Shown: piece after piece, positions 21,964 to 34,670 of the stretch
Numbering within the stretch: position 1 is the first letter of the stretch
Layout of the letters: each line of letters starts with the position of its first letter
Assembly (NCBI RefSeq): GCF_000227135.1
Contig: NC_018249.1
Coordinates: forward strand, 242,901-306,900
DNA: 64,000 bases
Direction of reading: 5' to 3'
Source: Leishmania donovani
Lineage: Eukaryota; Euglenozoa; Kinetoplastea; Trypanosomatida; Trypanosomatidae
The notes under the pieces: generated by a model
Database searches by the model: none
The model's input: only the letters and a program-made list of their open reading frames with translations
What the model was told of the DNA's origin: nothing
Position numbers and translations under genes: made by a program

Positions 21964-23533
21964 AGGTGAAAAAAGAGAAGTGATGATAATTCCAGGGGCT
22001 AGAGATGCAGAGCTACCCACCGAAGGCAGTGAAAAGGGGGGCTGGAAAACGAGAGTGGCAGCGGTGAAGAACTTCACGTGGTGTGGGCAACAATGGAAAA
22101 GAGAAAGGGGGAACCAAAACGGAACCAAAACGAAGTACGACACTTAATGCGCATCTACAGCGTTCCACTATCAAATAAACAAGAGCGAATAAAAAAAAAT
22201 TATGAAGACGGAAAAAATGGGCGTAAGAAAGGAAGGCAATCGAGGGAGAAGCTCTATGTATACGAGGGAGTCGCGATCCGCGCAAGCGCACAGACACAGA
22301 GCAGACGTCTCGCGTGAGGCACACCTTTTTTTTGTTCACAGGTGAAAAGAACAAACGCATCGAAATCAGACATCAGAGGCCACTTGAGGGACCTCAAGAA
22401 AGAGAACGAACACCTGCTCAATGAGGTCAGCTGACGTAGCCATCGGCAACCGAAACTCCGACGCGAGATCCGGCTTCCCTTCATCCACCACACAACCCTC
22501 GCCTCTCCGGTGCAGCGGTGCTGATTATCGCGACGCGGAAGCGCGAAAAGAGCGTGACAAAATATGCTGCATGCATTTTTTTTTTTGCAAAGCTTTTCTT
22601 GAGCAAGAAAAAGGTAGACGCCGCAGCGAAACATCAGGCAACGCAGTCATCGCAAAGAGCTCACGAGCCTGCGGCAGCCGCCTCGTTATATATTTATATG
22701 CAAGTGCTTGGTGCTCTCTGTTTGCCTTCTTTGTTATTACTTTTTCCAAAGAGTCGTCGCAAGCATAAAGAGGCAGCGGCTCGGCGTGAGCGCGCTGCGC
22801 CACTCCCTCCCCCACTCGCGACCCACTCCTTTACGTATCGCAGCACCTCCGTTTCTCTTTGCCAGCACACACACACGCAAAGAAAAAAAAAACGTAAGGA
22901 GTCGAGGAGGAGATAGCGAAGAAGAACAGCGGGCGAGACAAGAAGTTGCGCGGTGATGCACCGACAACACACCAAAGTCAATGAAGAAGAAAGTTGGCAT
23001 TCAAGCGAAGAAGCATACAGCGTCACGGCCCCAACAAAGAAAAAGGCAAACCAGAACGAGAGAACACAACGCACACCAAACAGAAAAAAAAAACAAGAGA
23101 AGAGCCGATCAACGAAGAAGCCGACACGACAGTGGGACGAAAAAACGTGCAAATACGTTAAGCATATAGATCTAGATATAGAGAAGAGAAATTCAAGCAC
23201 ACAAAACACACGCGGGCGCCCACAAAACACGCGACGAGTGTGCGTGTGTGGGTGTGTGTGTGCTAGGGAAGACGGCAGTGTTATTTGTTTTGTTTTTTTT
23301 TCATCTTGTGCGACTACAGCAAGTCACGACGTGGTCACGGACGACGATGAGAGAGAGTGAGACGAAAGGAAAAAGATGAGTCATGAGCCCACCTGAAAAA
23401 TGGGCAGAGAGACCAGAGCACACACACACACACAGAGGCAAATAAGCGATGTCTTGAAAGCCACGCATACGCCTTCACAGAAAAGATGGGGCGGGGATGG
23501 AGGTAGCGTGAAGACACCAGCAACCAACATCCG

Positions 23534-23549
23534 AATATATATATATATA
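23534..23549. repeat. AT dinucleotide run
   Basis: A short uninterrupted AT microsatellite lies within a stretch of several TA and CA microsatellites (23.5-24.1 kb). Confidence 0.8.
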
Positions 23550-24513
23550 CATATAGCCAACAGTAAGAGAGTGTGAGTGTATGTGCGTGTTTGAGAACAA
23601 GAAAACGAGAGAGAGTCATTACACACACACATATATATACATACATAGGTATATATGCGCATACGCACATAAACGTAGCAGCGTAACTTTAGTCGTTCTT
23701 GTTTATATATTGTTATCGGCTTTCGCGTTGTGCGACGAGTGCCGTCCCGTCTGACGTCGCCGTGGAGGCGATGGCCGTGGTTGTCTGTGTCGAATTTGAG
23801 CGCGGGAAAGTGGAGGGGTGAGCTGTGCGTCTGGAGCGTGCGACGCCATGCACAGACACACGCGCATACAAGTGACATAATAATAATAAGCGTGAGCAGC
23901 AAGAGGAAGAAGGCACACGCAGACAGACATCCATGCACAGACCAAGAGAGACGAGACGACGAAAGGAGAAGTGGCACACATATCCATCGGCACAGGCACA
24001 GGCGCATAACTCACAGATATAGACGCATGCACACATTCAATATGCATGCACATATATACAGACCTTACTGATGGAGCCCATGAAGTGGAGCAGGAAGGAG
24101 AACGAGAGCAGAGAAACGAAAAAAAGAAAGGGAGCAGAGGGCGGAGGAGGGAAGTGCACAGGGCGGGGCACTAACCATCTGGAATGAAAAAGACACGCAA
24201 TCCCTTGACGATGTGTAAGACGAAACAAACGAAAAGAAGGAGAGAAAGAGCAGAAACAGACACACACACAGGCACACAGACACATCGACGCACGCAGAAG
24301 GCAAGAGAAAAAAGGAGAAAAGCAAATGACCACCGCAGAGAACGCAGAAGGAAAGAAGGGAGAAGAGCGATGGGCATCGTGATGAGAAAAAAAATTGGAA
24401 ATAAGAAGAGCTCCAGGTCCGTCGCGGGGGGAGATGAGAAGAGGAGGGAGTGGGTGGGTGGGTGGTGAGTGATTCTCTGTGCGCATGCGCCTGTGTATGT
24501 GTGTGTGAACAGT

Positions 24514-24649
24514 CTACACGCCGCTACCGCCAAAGTCCTGCATGACATTAATGGGAACGAGGGAGACGCTGCCGTCTGTGTTCATCTGCTGGACGTAAAT
24601 CTGCTGAGAGGCGGACTGTTGGTGTTGCTGAAGGCCCAATAGTCGCTGT

Positions 24650-24694
<45 letters not shown>

Positions 24695-27600
24695 GCCAGT
24701 GACGATGGCTGGTGGCGCTGCAGTGGCGTTGTTTGGTGAGAAAGCTGATGCTGCGCCAAGGATGGAAAGGCGCCGCCGCTGCCGCCGGCTGTCGTTGCTG
24801 TGGATGCCGGGAAAGTATTTAGGCTGCGCGCCATGGAGAGCCCCATGTTTATGGGTGATGCCACCTCGCTGTGGTTCGGCGTCTGCGCGAGGGGAGGGCT
24901 TGCATAGGATTGGTAGGTGCCGTTGCTATGTGTGCTGAGGGTGCGCACGTGGTCGTGGCACGCCGACGGCGGCGACCCGAGCAGAGAGGCCTGCAGCGGG
25001 AAAGGCCTACCGGCAGGCGTCTGCACTTGGGAAACTTGCGGCTGCAACTTAGTAAGCGTGTAGTAGGTGCCTGCGGACGGCGATGAAAGCGTGCTGGCGC
25101 AGGGGAGAGGCTGCATAGTCACAGAGGGCGGGGTAGAAGACTGCTGCTGCTGAGACGAAGGCGGCACGCGGCTTGCAAAAGCGTTCATCACAGCGGTGCT
25201 AGAAGCAGGGACCGACTGCGAGAACTGGGACAGAGAAAAGTCCGCGGCCGACACGACAGAGGAGGCAGCGTTGTTGAGACTCATCATCGCCGTGCTGGCG
25301 CCGCCGTGCATCGTCCCAGACGATGATGGAATGAGCCCGTTGTTGATCAAGTCCACCAAAAGCGGCGACCCGTTGGCTGGCCGCGATTGCTGCTGCTGCT
25401 GCTGGGCGGCCGCCACCGCGTTCGCCATGATACTGGCCAGCTCGTTTTGTAGGATCTGGCAGCAGACGTGCACAAACCTGCAGTCCGCCCCGAAGCGGCA
25501 CCCACCGGGTTGGCCGTGCAGGCGGCACAGCACGGATGCTTTCACCGGCGCGCACGCCGGTTGGTCTTGCAGCACGCGCTGCAGCCCGGCCGTGTAGGCC
25601 ACTCGGGTGAGAGGAACAGAAAACTGGCCGGCAATCCCCAAAGAACGCCCCTCGTACGCCGTGCGGTCCATCACCTGGCTGTTGCTATCCCCGTGCTGGA
25701 AGCAGCAGCATGGCATGTTTTTCGCGTCGGCACGCAGCCGCTCCACTATGGCTGAGTCTACGTGCACCTGATAGCAGTTTTCGCCCTGACGACAGCGGCC
25801 CAGCTGGTAGAGCAGGCATAGCGACGGTGTTTTGAGGCGGCCATTCAGCGCCTTGGTCATGTGGATGGCAGACAGCGGCACGTGCAGCTTGCGCCGCTGC
25901 GGATCGACGACCGCAATGCACCCGCGGTCGTCGATGCGCTGTTGCAGCGCACTACCGCCATGGTATGTGGCGGCCGCTGCCGGCAGCGACACCTCGCTCG
26001 CCGTCCGCATGTGGTGATGTGGCGTCACAAAGCCCTCCGTTGTCACCGAACTCGTCACTCGTTGGTGGTGATGCAGCATACCCAGTACAGACGAGGAGGT
26101 GTGTGCCAAGAAGCAGTCCCCACTCGAGTCAGGCGAGGCTGCCCGCTCCTGCGTGTAGACGTGTTGCGGTGCGCACAGTCGCCCATGAGTCGACAGAGTT
26201 GGGGTGTGTGTATCGGAGGAGCATGTGCTGTCAAGACTTGCGGCAGCAGGCGGGAAGCCACCGCTGCCGCGCAAGTCCTGCATCTGAGAGCGACGCGCGG
26301 CTCCATCGAGGTTGAGCTTGTGCGCCACAACGGAGTTGACACGGCCACGCATAACTGGGCTGCCGTTACGGGCCGTGACAGGAGCTTCCAACACGGCTGA
26401 CGCGTCGCCGCTGCTGCCACACGCCGTCACCGCAACAGAGGCCCCAGCGGTCGCAGGAGCAGCCGAGGTTTGTGAGCCCCAGTCCTCTTGCGCAGTCGAG
26501 CCGTAGTGGCACAGTCGGCTGCCACCCGCGGCACCGCTGCTGTTGCTGCCGTTCTGCGAGCTGGTGCCCCGCCCTGTCGCGTTGAAGAGGTCGCCAATAG
26601 TCCCCGGCAACTGCACGTCGCTTGAGCGCTCCACCAGCGCCGATTGGAAGCTAGCGAGGACGTTGTGCAGTGTGGACGAGGTGAGTTGAAGGGGAACCAC
26701 CTCGTTAATGTGGTGACGCGGACTTGCTCCTGGTCCTGCTCGCCCACTTGTGCTTACGACGCTACCAGATGGTGCCTCTCCCAGTGGAACCTCGTAGAAG
26801 CCGCTGCTGCTGCTCGCGTTGTGTGCGAGGGCGCTGCCGCTCGTGCTATTGTTGTACATGTTGCTGCTATGGCGCCTGCTGATGCTCTGCGTGGTGTTGG
26901 CACTGGCGATCAGGGAAGCGCCAGCGTTGGGATCGTGAAAGACGGGCGCGAGGTTCGCGATCATTGTAGTGTGGCCCACCTCGTGCTGCTGGTGCTGCTG
27001 CTTGTTAGCTGCGGCAGAGTTCGCGGTCACATCTACACCCCTGCCGGTGTCTGCTTGAGCCTGCGAGTCGCGTGCTGACGGCTTGTCTTGTGCGCAACTC
27101 GAGCGGCCAGCCTTCTTCCCCTCCTCATCCTCAGCGTTGGGGGCGTCGCTATCAGTCAAGTTGGCTGCGTCTCGCACCTGCAGAGCTGCGATGAGACTCG
27201 ATATGGTGCCGACATCTACCTCTTCATAGCGGACGTCTTTGTCGACGGCTTCGTCGATGTCGCCGCTGACTACGCTGTCGTTGTCGTCGTTGATTGTGTG
27301 CGTGCTGCTGGAAGCATGGCCGCCGCGACTGTACGTGGCGGCGTTGGTTTTGAAGCCTTCCGTCCCGCTCGTGAACGATGGTCCGTAGTAGTCCATTGCA
27401 AAGCTGAGAACTCCGACAGGCCCGCCACTGCAGTAGGCGTCGCTGCTGTCGCTGTTCAAGCCAGAGCCGCGCCGAACACCCTTCTTCGTGGAGGACGACT
27501 GAACTCCTTCGACAGCGCGCGCCGTAGGGAACAGCAAGAGCGGCTGGAGAGGGTGCTGCGCTGGTGGCTCTTCCTGTTGTGCGGGCGGCTTTTCCTGCTG

Positions 27601-27978
27601 CTGTTGGAGGGCCGGCGAGCCATACGCAGACACGGCAGCCGATACGCCAAGCTGATCCGACTCGGTCACGCCGCAAACGCTGGTCGTTGTCTGCCAAAGA
27701 GAGCCGACGTCGCTGCACTCTGTCGCTGTCCCCCAGGTTGCTTCATGAGAGGCGAGGCCGCTGCCGACGCTGGTGTCGCTAAGGTTTGCCTTGCTCACGT
27801 AGGTGCTCTTGTTCGGGCTATTGGCGTTGCTTGTATGGTGCTCATGGTGGTCGGCAGCGCCTTGAGTAGCCGTCTCCTGTGTCGAGAAGGAATCGGACGC
27901 TGGATGCTGCCGCGGCCGCGGCAACCCATCCACGACACCGCCGTTGCGGTGTGTGGAGAAGTCGTTCCACCAACTCAT
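24514..27978 (-). CDS. CCCH zinc-finger RNA-binding protein (longer paralogue, polyglutamine)
   Basis: The protein has 1154 residues from an ATG at 27978. The two CCCH fingers are CLLYQLGRCRQGENCYQVH (about residue 721) and CRLHGQPGGCRFGADCRFVH (about 818). They are preceded by 'AVVDPQRRKLHVP' and separated by a CCCFQHGD patch, the same plan as the gene at 12468-14237. The roughly 700-residue N-terminal and 330-residue C-terminal parts are Ser/Ala/Gln-rich and probably disordered. A pure run of 14 CAG codons encodes polyglutamine near the C terminus, with further Gln runs elsewhere. Low-complexity Q-rich regions often drive assembly into RNP granules. The likely role is mRNA-level regulation; the targets cannot be read from the sequence. 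Confidence 0.88.
24652..24693 (-). repeat. Uninterrupted CAG repeat (14 units) in coding sequence
   Basis: The plus strand reads 14 CTG units, encoding glutamines in the longer CCCH protein. Pure codon use, with no CAA interruption, favours length variation. Confidence 0.9.
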
Positions 27979-28495
27979 GCGTCAACAGAGAAAATGAAAA
28001 GTGAATGGAAAGGACAAAGAACACGCAAAACGGACGCGCAGAAGTCAACGCTTCCACACCACCGAGCAAGTCCAAAAAAAAATTCTTGCTGGGGAAGATA
28101 GAAAACCGCAAACGTGGGGCCAATCCGAAACGAGCGAAAAAAAGAAGCCGCAGCGGCCGCGGCTTAGAGGGTGGGAAGGTAAAAACGGGAGAGGGAGCGC
28201 GCAGAGAAGGGAGAGAGGCACAGACACACGCCAACACACACGCCCTCCCATACAAGACAAGCAGCGTACCGTCTCTTGATCGGCCTCAAAGCAGGTGGTG
28301 GTGATAGTGTGGACGCTGCGAAGAAGACGGAATGATAAATATATATAGATATAGATATAGATATTATAAAGGCAGCGAGATAAGCAGGGGGAAGAAACGA
28401 ATGACTTTTTGTCTCTGTGTCTGTCCGTATTAGTGGTTTAGGATTTGGAGCACACGTACACGCCAACGAAACGGAACGAGTGGAAACTCTCCACC

Positions 28496-28567
28496 CTCTC
28501 TCTCTCTCTCTCTGCGTGTGTTTGGGTGCGTGTGTGTGTGTGTGTGTGTGTGGGGGGGGGGGGGGGG
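28496..28567. repeat. Compound microsatellite (TC)n-(TG)n-(G)16 ending in a gap
   Basis: TC repeats to 28513 are followed by TG repeats at 28531-28552 and a G-run to 28567, where a gap starts. Confidence 0.9.
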
Positions 28568-28666
28568 NNNNNNNNNNNNNNNNNNNNNNNNNNNNNNNNN
28601 NNNNNNNNNNNNNNNNNNNNNNNNNNNNNNNNNNNNNNNNNNNNNNNNNNNNNNNNNNNNNNNNNN
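28568..28666. other. Assembly gap (99 N) after a G-run
   Basis: The gap starts in a homopolymer, which suggests sequencing failure rather than missing genes. Confidence 0.95.
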
Positions 28667-31600
28667 CATTGATACCCCTTTTTTCAATTTGGTGGGGGGG
28701 GCAAGGTGGACACAATTTAAGAGCGAAGGAACGCGATGGTACAGAGAAGTGGACAGGAGGTCGTCGTTGAGGGAGGAGCGAGGGGGAGGGAGAGAAGCAA
28801 AACAAAAGACAGGGCGTAGAGAAGACAAAAAGAAAAGAGCGACTGTCTGTGCCTGCGTTTCTGGGCACGAATAACAACACAAGAATAGAATGGGAAAAAA
28901 CCCAAGGAGGCACGCTCAGTCGCGCACAAAGGGAAAAGAAAGGGGGTGGCAAGAAACACAACAAGCACACACAGACACTAACGGGCACAGACGTACTTGT
29001 TTCCCCCGTGCACGCGGTTGTCGCGGTATGGCTGTTACGTTTTTTTTTATTCAATTGCACGCTCAAGCTGTTTCCTTCGTTTTCTTGTTGTTTATCGTCT
29101 CTGCCCGCTCGTTCGTTTATTGAGGAGGTATGGTAGGGAAGGGGAGGTGGTGATAAGGGAGGGGAGAGGGGGTTCCTGTCTCTCTTCTTTTTTGAAAAAA
29201 CTCGCCGATCCCGGGGTACTTGCAACGCGACCTTTTTCTTTTTGATAATAAATTTATTGTGTTTTTTTCCTTTTTCCCTCCACTTCTTCAATGCTATGGG
29301 GGAATGGAAGAAAAGAAAGGTGCACCACTCGCTGATGTATATGTATATATATGCGTGTGTGTTTGTGTGTGTGTGTGTGTGTAACGATGACCTGCCTTTC
29401 TTGCTGCTGCTGTTCTTGCTTTCTTTCTTCTCTGTATGTATGGGGGGTGGAAGAGGGAGGGGGGCTCTTCGCCTCGAGCGTTAAGATAGAGTCGTGAGCG
29501 ATCTCTACGTGTTTATGGTTCACTTATTTTGCTTGCTGTTGTTTTCTTGCGCTGTTCAATAAGGGAACAAAAAGGGGGCGAACAGAAAAAAAAAGAAACA
29601 ACACACAACACACACACAACACGCACAGCACGCGCGCGTACGCTCACGGGGAGGAAACGCAGCCGCTCAAGATAAAAAGAGATAGAAGACGGCAGAATAA
29701 ATAAATAAAAACAAGGGGAAAATACCCGCCGACTTTCTGCACACACAAGGCAAAAATGGGAGGGAAGTCAAGACGCGCGCACACACCAGAAGAAGGAACG
29801 CGAACAAGAGAGGGAGAGAGTGCAAGCAAGAAAGGAATAAAATGTGCCACTTCGAGTACGAGCGCACAGCTTATTTTTGTGTGTGTGTGATAACAAAGAG
29901 GCGAGAGGTGAGGAAGACAGCGTGGGATGGGAGACAGGAGAAATGGAAAGAGTGAAGCAACAGAGGCGTAGAGCAATTAGGAAAAAAAACAGAGGTTGAG
30001 GACTAGGACGACGACGAAGAGCTGAAATATATGTGCCACGTTATGTGCGACGGTGGCGGTGGTAGATGTTCGTTTTGCTTCTGTGTCTCGAAAGAAAAGA
30101 GATTCGACAAGCGAAACCAAAACCCAAAAAAAACACACAAAAAAAAAAGAAATGGAGTGTCTCTCCTCTCTCCCTTCCTGGTGCTCTTGATGTTTGGGCG
30201 GAAGTCGGTGTTAGCTCACCTTCGAACAGAACACACACACATACATGCACACAAAATAAAAAGAAAGGAAGCGAACAGAAGGGCAGTGGGGAGAATAATA
30301 ATAATCACAGGAAACGCAAGTGGCACGGCAAAATAAAAAGAAAATGGAGAAGGCGATCGAAAGAAAATGTATGTACACAGGTGCACGCATACACTCTATA
30401 CATATATAGGTTTGTGTGGGTGGGTGGGTGTGGGTGTCGATGTATGTAGATGTATATAAATGAATGGATATATACGTATACAGAGAGATGGTGATAGTGG
30501 CGGTGATGTAGAAGTGGCAAGTAAGAAAAAAAGAGAAGCGACAAGTCAGGAAGATGGAAAGGGAGAACACAATACACCGAACCACGGAAACAAGGACGAC
30601 GAACACGAAGAAAAAAACAAAGAACAGGACAAATCCAAGAAAAAGTGTCTTCTTATTTACCACACGCACACACACGCGAGAAAATAATAACAATAATAAC
30701 AGTAAAGAGACGGACAACCACAGAGGCACCTCACAGGAAAAAAAGGAATCGAGTCAAGTGAAATCTCAACGAGCGAAACGAAAAGGGGAAAAATGGACTA
30801 CACGAACGAAACGAAAATAATAACAAAACACACGTACGCCCGCAAACGCACAAAAAAAGAGAGACAGATGACACTACCGAGAGGCAATGAGGAGATGGAG
30901 AAGAAACAGAAAAATAAAAAGAGCAGATGGGAAACAAAATGAAAAAAAGGAGAGGGGAAGAGAAGAGAAGGGGCAGCAGAGACGGACAACCACAATGAAG
31001 AATGCAAACGCGAAACCGAGCGAAGAAACGGGAAAAAAGGAGGAGGGGTGAAGGGAGAGTGAAACAATACAAGTGAGATAAAAGGGGGAAAACAAAGGGA
31101 AACGAGCAGAGGGAGGGAGGGAGGGAGTGGGGGAGGAAAGGGGAAGTAGCTACAGCTACAGCGCAGCAGCAGCAGCAGCACTCGTCCGGACTACTTAGCC
31201 AAGAAAAAAAAAGGAAAAGAAATAAAAACAGGGAGAGAAGGGAAGGCAGCGAATAACAAGAGGAAACAAAGGTGAAAAGGGAACAAGAAGACACAAAAAA
31301 AAAGAGGAGGGGAAAGCGGAAGTCGAACACGAGTTACACTGATAACAGCAAACAGAAAGGAGATGAACGAAGAAGGATGAGAAGGCCGACGAGACAGAGT
31401 CAACGGGGAGAGAAGAAAACAAAAACGGACGACGAGGAAAAGGATGAAGGAGAAACCAAAGACCTCCGAAACAAGCTTGAGGCTGGCTGGTGAAGCAGGA
31501 GAAAGGAGAGGAAAGGAGCTTTTTGTGTCGTTGCTGCTGCTGCTGTGGCCGTGATCGTCGCGGATGTTCGTCAGGCAGTGGAAAAGGGGGTGGGGCGCGG

Positions 31601-33292
31601 GTGCGAAGGGAGGAGAGAGAAAGAGTAGAGGGTGGAGAGGGAGTCCGATACGAGGACCCAACACACAAACGAAAAAGCACACACGCACAAAAAAGAGCGT
31701 GAAAAATAAAATGCGAGAGGGCAAAAGGGAAAACAAAAGACTGAGACAAAGAAGAGAGGTGGGATGGAGACGTAAAACGCACAGGAGAGCCTCGAAAGAA
31801 GACGATGTCCAAGAGAAATATGGACAGTGAAGCCGAGAGAGGAGTGCACAATGTGGAGACGGAAGATGTGTCGGGGGTGGGGAGAGGGGGGAGGAAGTGA
31901 TAGCGGTAGTTGGTATTTTGACATCAACACATCAGCGCAAACACAGGAACACGAACCGAAGGCGTCACCCACCAACAAAAAAAAAAGAAAATACACACAC
32001 ACCAATAACACGCTGCGTTTGTCTTGATGTCTTAAATCCTCCAGCTTTCTGCCTTGAATGGTCGATTGCTTCCGTGCCTGATTTTGCGTCGAACCGCCGT
32101 AGCACACCTGTGTGCTCGACCGCTCTACCACTCGCGTGCCTTTTCACTTTTTCTTCCGTTTCCGTGCTGGAGTGCTGCTATGTGTGAGAGGGAGAGAGAG
32201 ATCGCCCTACCACTCGCGCACGCACGACTTAAAAAAAAGGGAGAGAACAGCGGATTAAGCGGGAAATCGAGAGAGAGGAGAGCGGAGGCAAAGAAATGAG
32301 GATGAAAGCGGAAGAAACAGCTGGATCAACGAAAAGGGCGAAAAGGCAATTGTACGCACAGTAAAAGAGAGTGTGAGAGAGACAGAGTTGGGAAGACAAG
32401 TGCTGATGGTGGTGTCACTGGAAGGCGCGGTGGTGGAGGGGGGAAGAGAGGGACGCCTGTGCGAGGGAGGAGCAAGGAGAAAGGTGGGGAGAAAAAATAA
32501 TAATAATAGAGGGGGGAAAGAGCAAAGAGGTAAGGAAGAGATCCGAAACACACACACACACGCACCACAAAAAAAAGCTAACGGCGATCTTCTTTGTCTT
32601 TCCTTTCCTTTTTTTGTGTGTGTTTTGTTTTCGATTCTCTCTTTTGGTTTTTGTTTTTGTTTTTTCGATCTCTGTCCTGCGCTCACGTAAGGCCTTGCGC
32701 TCTTGTCTCGGGTGCAAAAGGACGAGGAGGAGAAGAGGAGGGAAAAGGACCGTATGTGTATACTTATATGTATATATATGTGGTAGTGTGGTGGTGGTGG
32801 AAGCACGCGTGAACTACACTTTTTTTTTGTTTCCCTCCTAACGGTGTTAATATTGGTGTCGTTCCTCTTTTATATTATTTCTTTTGATAAATGAGTGGTT
32901 ATGGCGATTTCTTCGTTGCGTTCAGCACTCCTTTCTTGTACCCTTCGCCTCCCTCTCCCTTCGTTTTGTTGCCTTCCCTGTCTCCTTGTCTTCTGGCTCT
33001 TTCTTTTTTTTATCGTGTGCTGACTATTCGCCTTGAAATGTCGAGCGGTAGAGAAAGAGCGGGAAAGACGGAGTGGGGAAGAGAAGAAGCAACCGTAGTC
33101 GTCGGTGTTCGTAGCGGTACGAGCGGGAGAGCGCGCGTTGCTTTCGCGGTGGTCGCTAATAGGTTCTCTATGAGCTCGTTGCCGTTGTTGCTGGTGTGTG
33201 TGTGAGAGAGAGAGTGCTCTCGTATCCTTCCGTTTTTTTTTTCGTTTTTTTTTGATGAAGGAATTCAAAAACAGTTTTCTTTTTCGCTCACA

Positions 33293-33296
<4 letters not shown>

Positions 33297-33336
<40 letters not shown>
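33297..33336. repeat. TG microsatellite, 20 units
   Basis: This is a pure 40-base TG run, the longest uninterrupted dinucleotide repeat in the window. Confidence 0.95.
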
Positions 33337-33337
<1 letters not shown>

Positions 33338-34670
33338 TGTTACTGCTGGTGTTGTGCTCGCTGTTTTGGGGGGAGAAGGAGGGGTAGAGCAGATTGAGGG
33401 AGGGAATTTCGCTTGTTTGCTTGGTTCTTTCTTTTTCTTTCAGCTGTGTTGGTGTTATGTGACTGCCATTGGTCAAGTGGCGTTGCATGGGTATACATGA
33501 TGTGTGCATATGTATGTGTAGGCGGGTGGGCGTATAGGCGCATGATCGGCACGACGCGGACGAAGCGAGTAGAGGGGCCCAGACGGATAAGAGGAGGCAA
33601 ACCAAAGGAAAAAAGAGCGACAGGGGGGATAATCATGAGGATAACCAGCGGGAGAGGGAAGGTACGAAAAAAAGCGTTACCGAAGACATGAAAATGTTTT
33701 CACGCTGGTGGCTCGCCAGGAAGGAGGGTTGCAGCGCGGTGAGATAGCTTTGCCTCTCCTAGCACCCTCCTCCCGAGCCGCAGAATAGAAGAGGGTAGTG
33801 GTGTTCCGCTGCTGTTGCCCCAGTGCCTACGCCACTCGTCCGCTCACGCTGATGCCTCGTCTGTGCATCTCTCCACCTTGCGCAAGGACCAGCCCTCTCT
33901 TCCGGTTTTCGTTCGTCTGCATATCGTCTTGGATGTCTCCGTTTGTTGTATGGTATAGTGGCCTTTGTTCATGTCTTTCTGTTCTGATCGGTTTCTTTTC
34001 GATGGAGACGCGAAATCCCTCATGCGCTCCACAGTCGCTCTCTCCTATCTGTTCCTCGTTGCGACCCTCATCCGCAATAAATCTGATACATTCTTGGTTT
34101 CTCTTTCTGTATCGGTGGGTATCTCAGTGAAGCGCTGCTGGAAGCAGATGGGAACGCAGGGTGATGAAAGCACACAGCGCAAAGTATGGGAACAGCGCGC
34201 GTGGACGACACCCTTTCGAGGGAGAACGAGGGGTACACACACAGAAGGGAGGAACTAGATGCAGGAGAAGTGTAATCGACTCTCGCCACCGCTTTTGCCG
34301 CCTCCCCATCCACCCCCCCCCTGTGAGCTGATCCCCTTAGCGATGAACAGGAAACCCCACACGACCTTCCCGGCAAAGGTCCATCAACAACCAAAACTTT
34401 CTTCCAACCCGGATGTAAACAAATCGAAAAAAGCAACCAGCAGCAGCGGCGGTAGTGGAGCGCATCTCCGCGCCTCTCTACCCTCGGAGATTGGACGAGG
34501 CGAAAAAAAAAAACAGAGGAAGGCAGAGCTTCACATCAGCACACACGCCCTCCCTCCTTGGCTTATTCTTTGAGTGTCACGCAGCTACAGCACAAAAGGA
34601 TTACACAGGAAACATAGGCAGGCTGCAGCCTCCCCCTCCCTCCCCCTCCGCCATACTGCTACCAATCCCC

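Larger units (their letters stand above)
14238..24513. other. 10.3-kb region without a convincing gene, between two CCCH genes
   Basis: This long stretch contains microsatellites, a 22-bp inverted repeat (15897-16018), tandem SIDER2 copies (17.35-18.5 kb), three R2 copies (19.29-21.96 kb) and four gaps. Open frames are low-complexity or lie in the repeats. It is upstream of the shorter CCCH gene and downstream of the longer one, so part of it is probably a very long 3' UTR of the latter. Confidence 0.6.
27979..34670. other. 6.7-kb region without a convincing gene, strand-asymmetric composition
   Basis: No gene is supported. From about 28.7 to 32.57 kb the plus strand is strongly purine-rich with many GA and A runs, so minus-strand RNA would be pyrimidine-rich. 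From about 32.58 to 33.5 kb the plus strand becomes T/G-rich. Microsatellites include TC and TG runs ending in a G-run and gap (28496-28567), TA/GATA repeats (28340-28372) and a TG run of 20 units (33297-33336). This is probably the 5' leader or spacer of the longer CCCH gene and the 3' UTR of the gene upstream. Confidence 0.6.

Noticed and set aside
28164..29291. 375-codon minus-strand frame.
   Set aside because: It crosses a gap and translates microsatellites (HTHTHT, SLSLS), with no domain.
30731..31851. Several long minus-strand frames rich in Phe, Ser, Leu and Pro.
   Set aside because: They are translations of a CU-rich strand; overlapping frames of the same composition occur in all phases, so they are compositional artefacts, not membrane proteins.
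32080..32145. tRNA-like sequence on the minus strand with box A-like 'tggtagagcgg' and box B-like 'ggttcga'.
   Set aside because: The boxes are about 35 bases apart instead of about 44, the acceptor, D and T stems do not pair, and no 5-bp anticodon stem with a 7-base loop can be drawn. It may be chance or a tRNA pseudogene.
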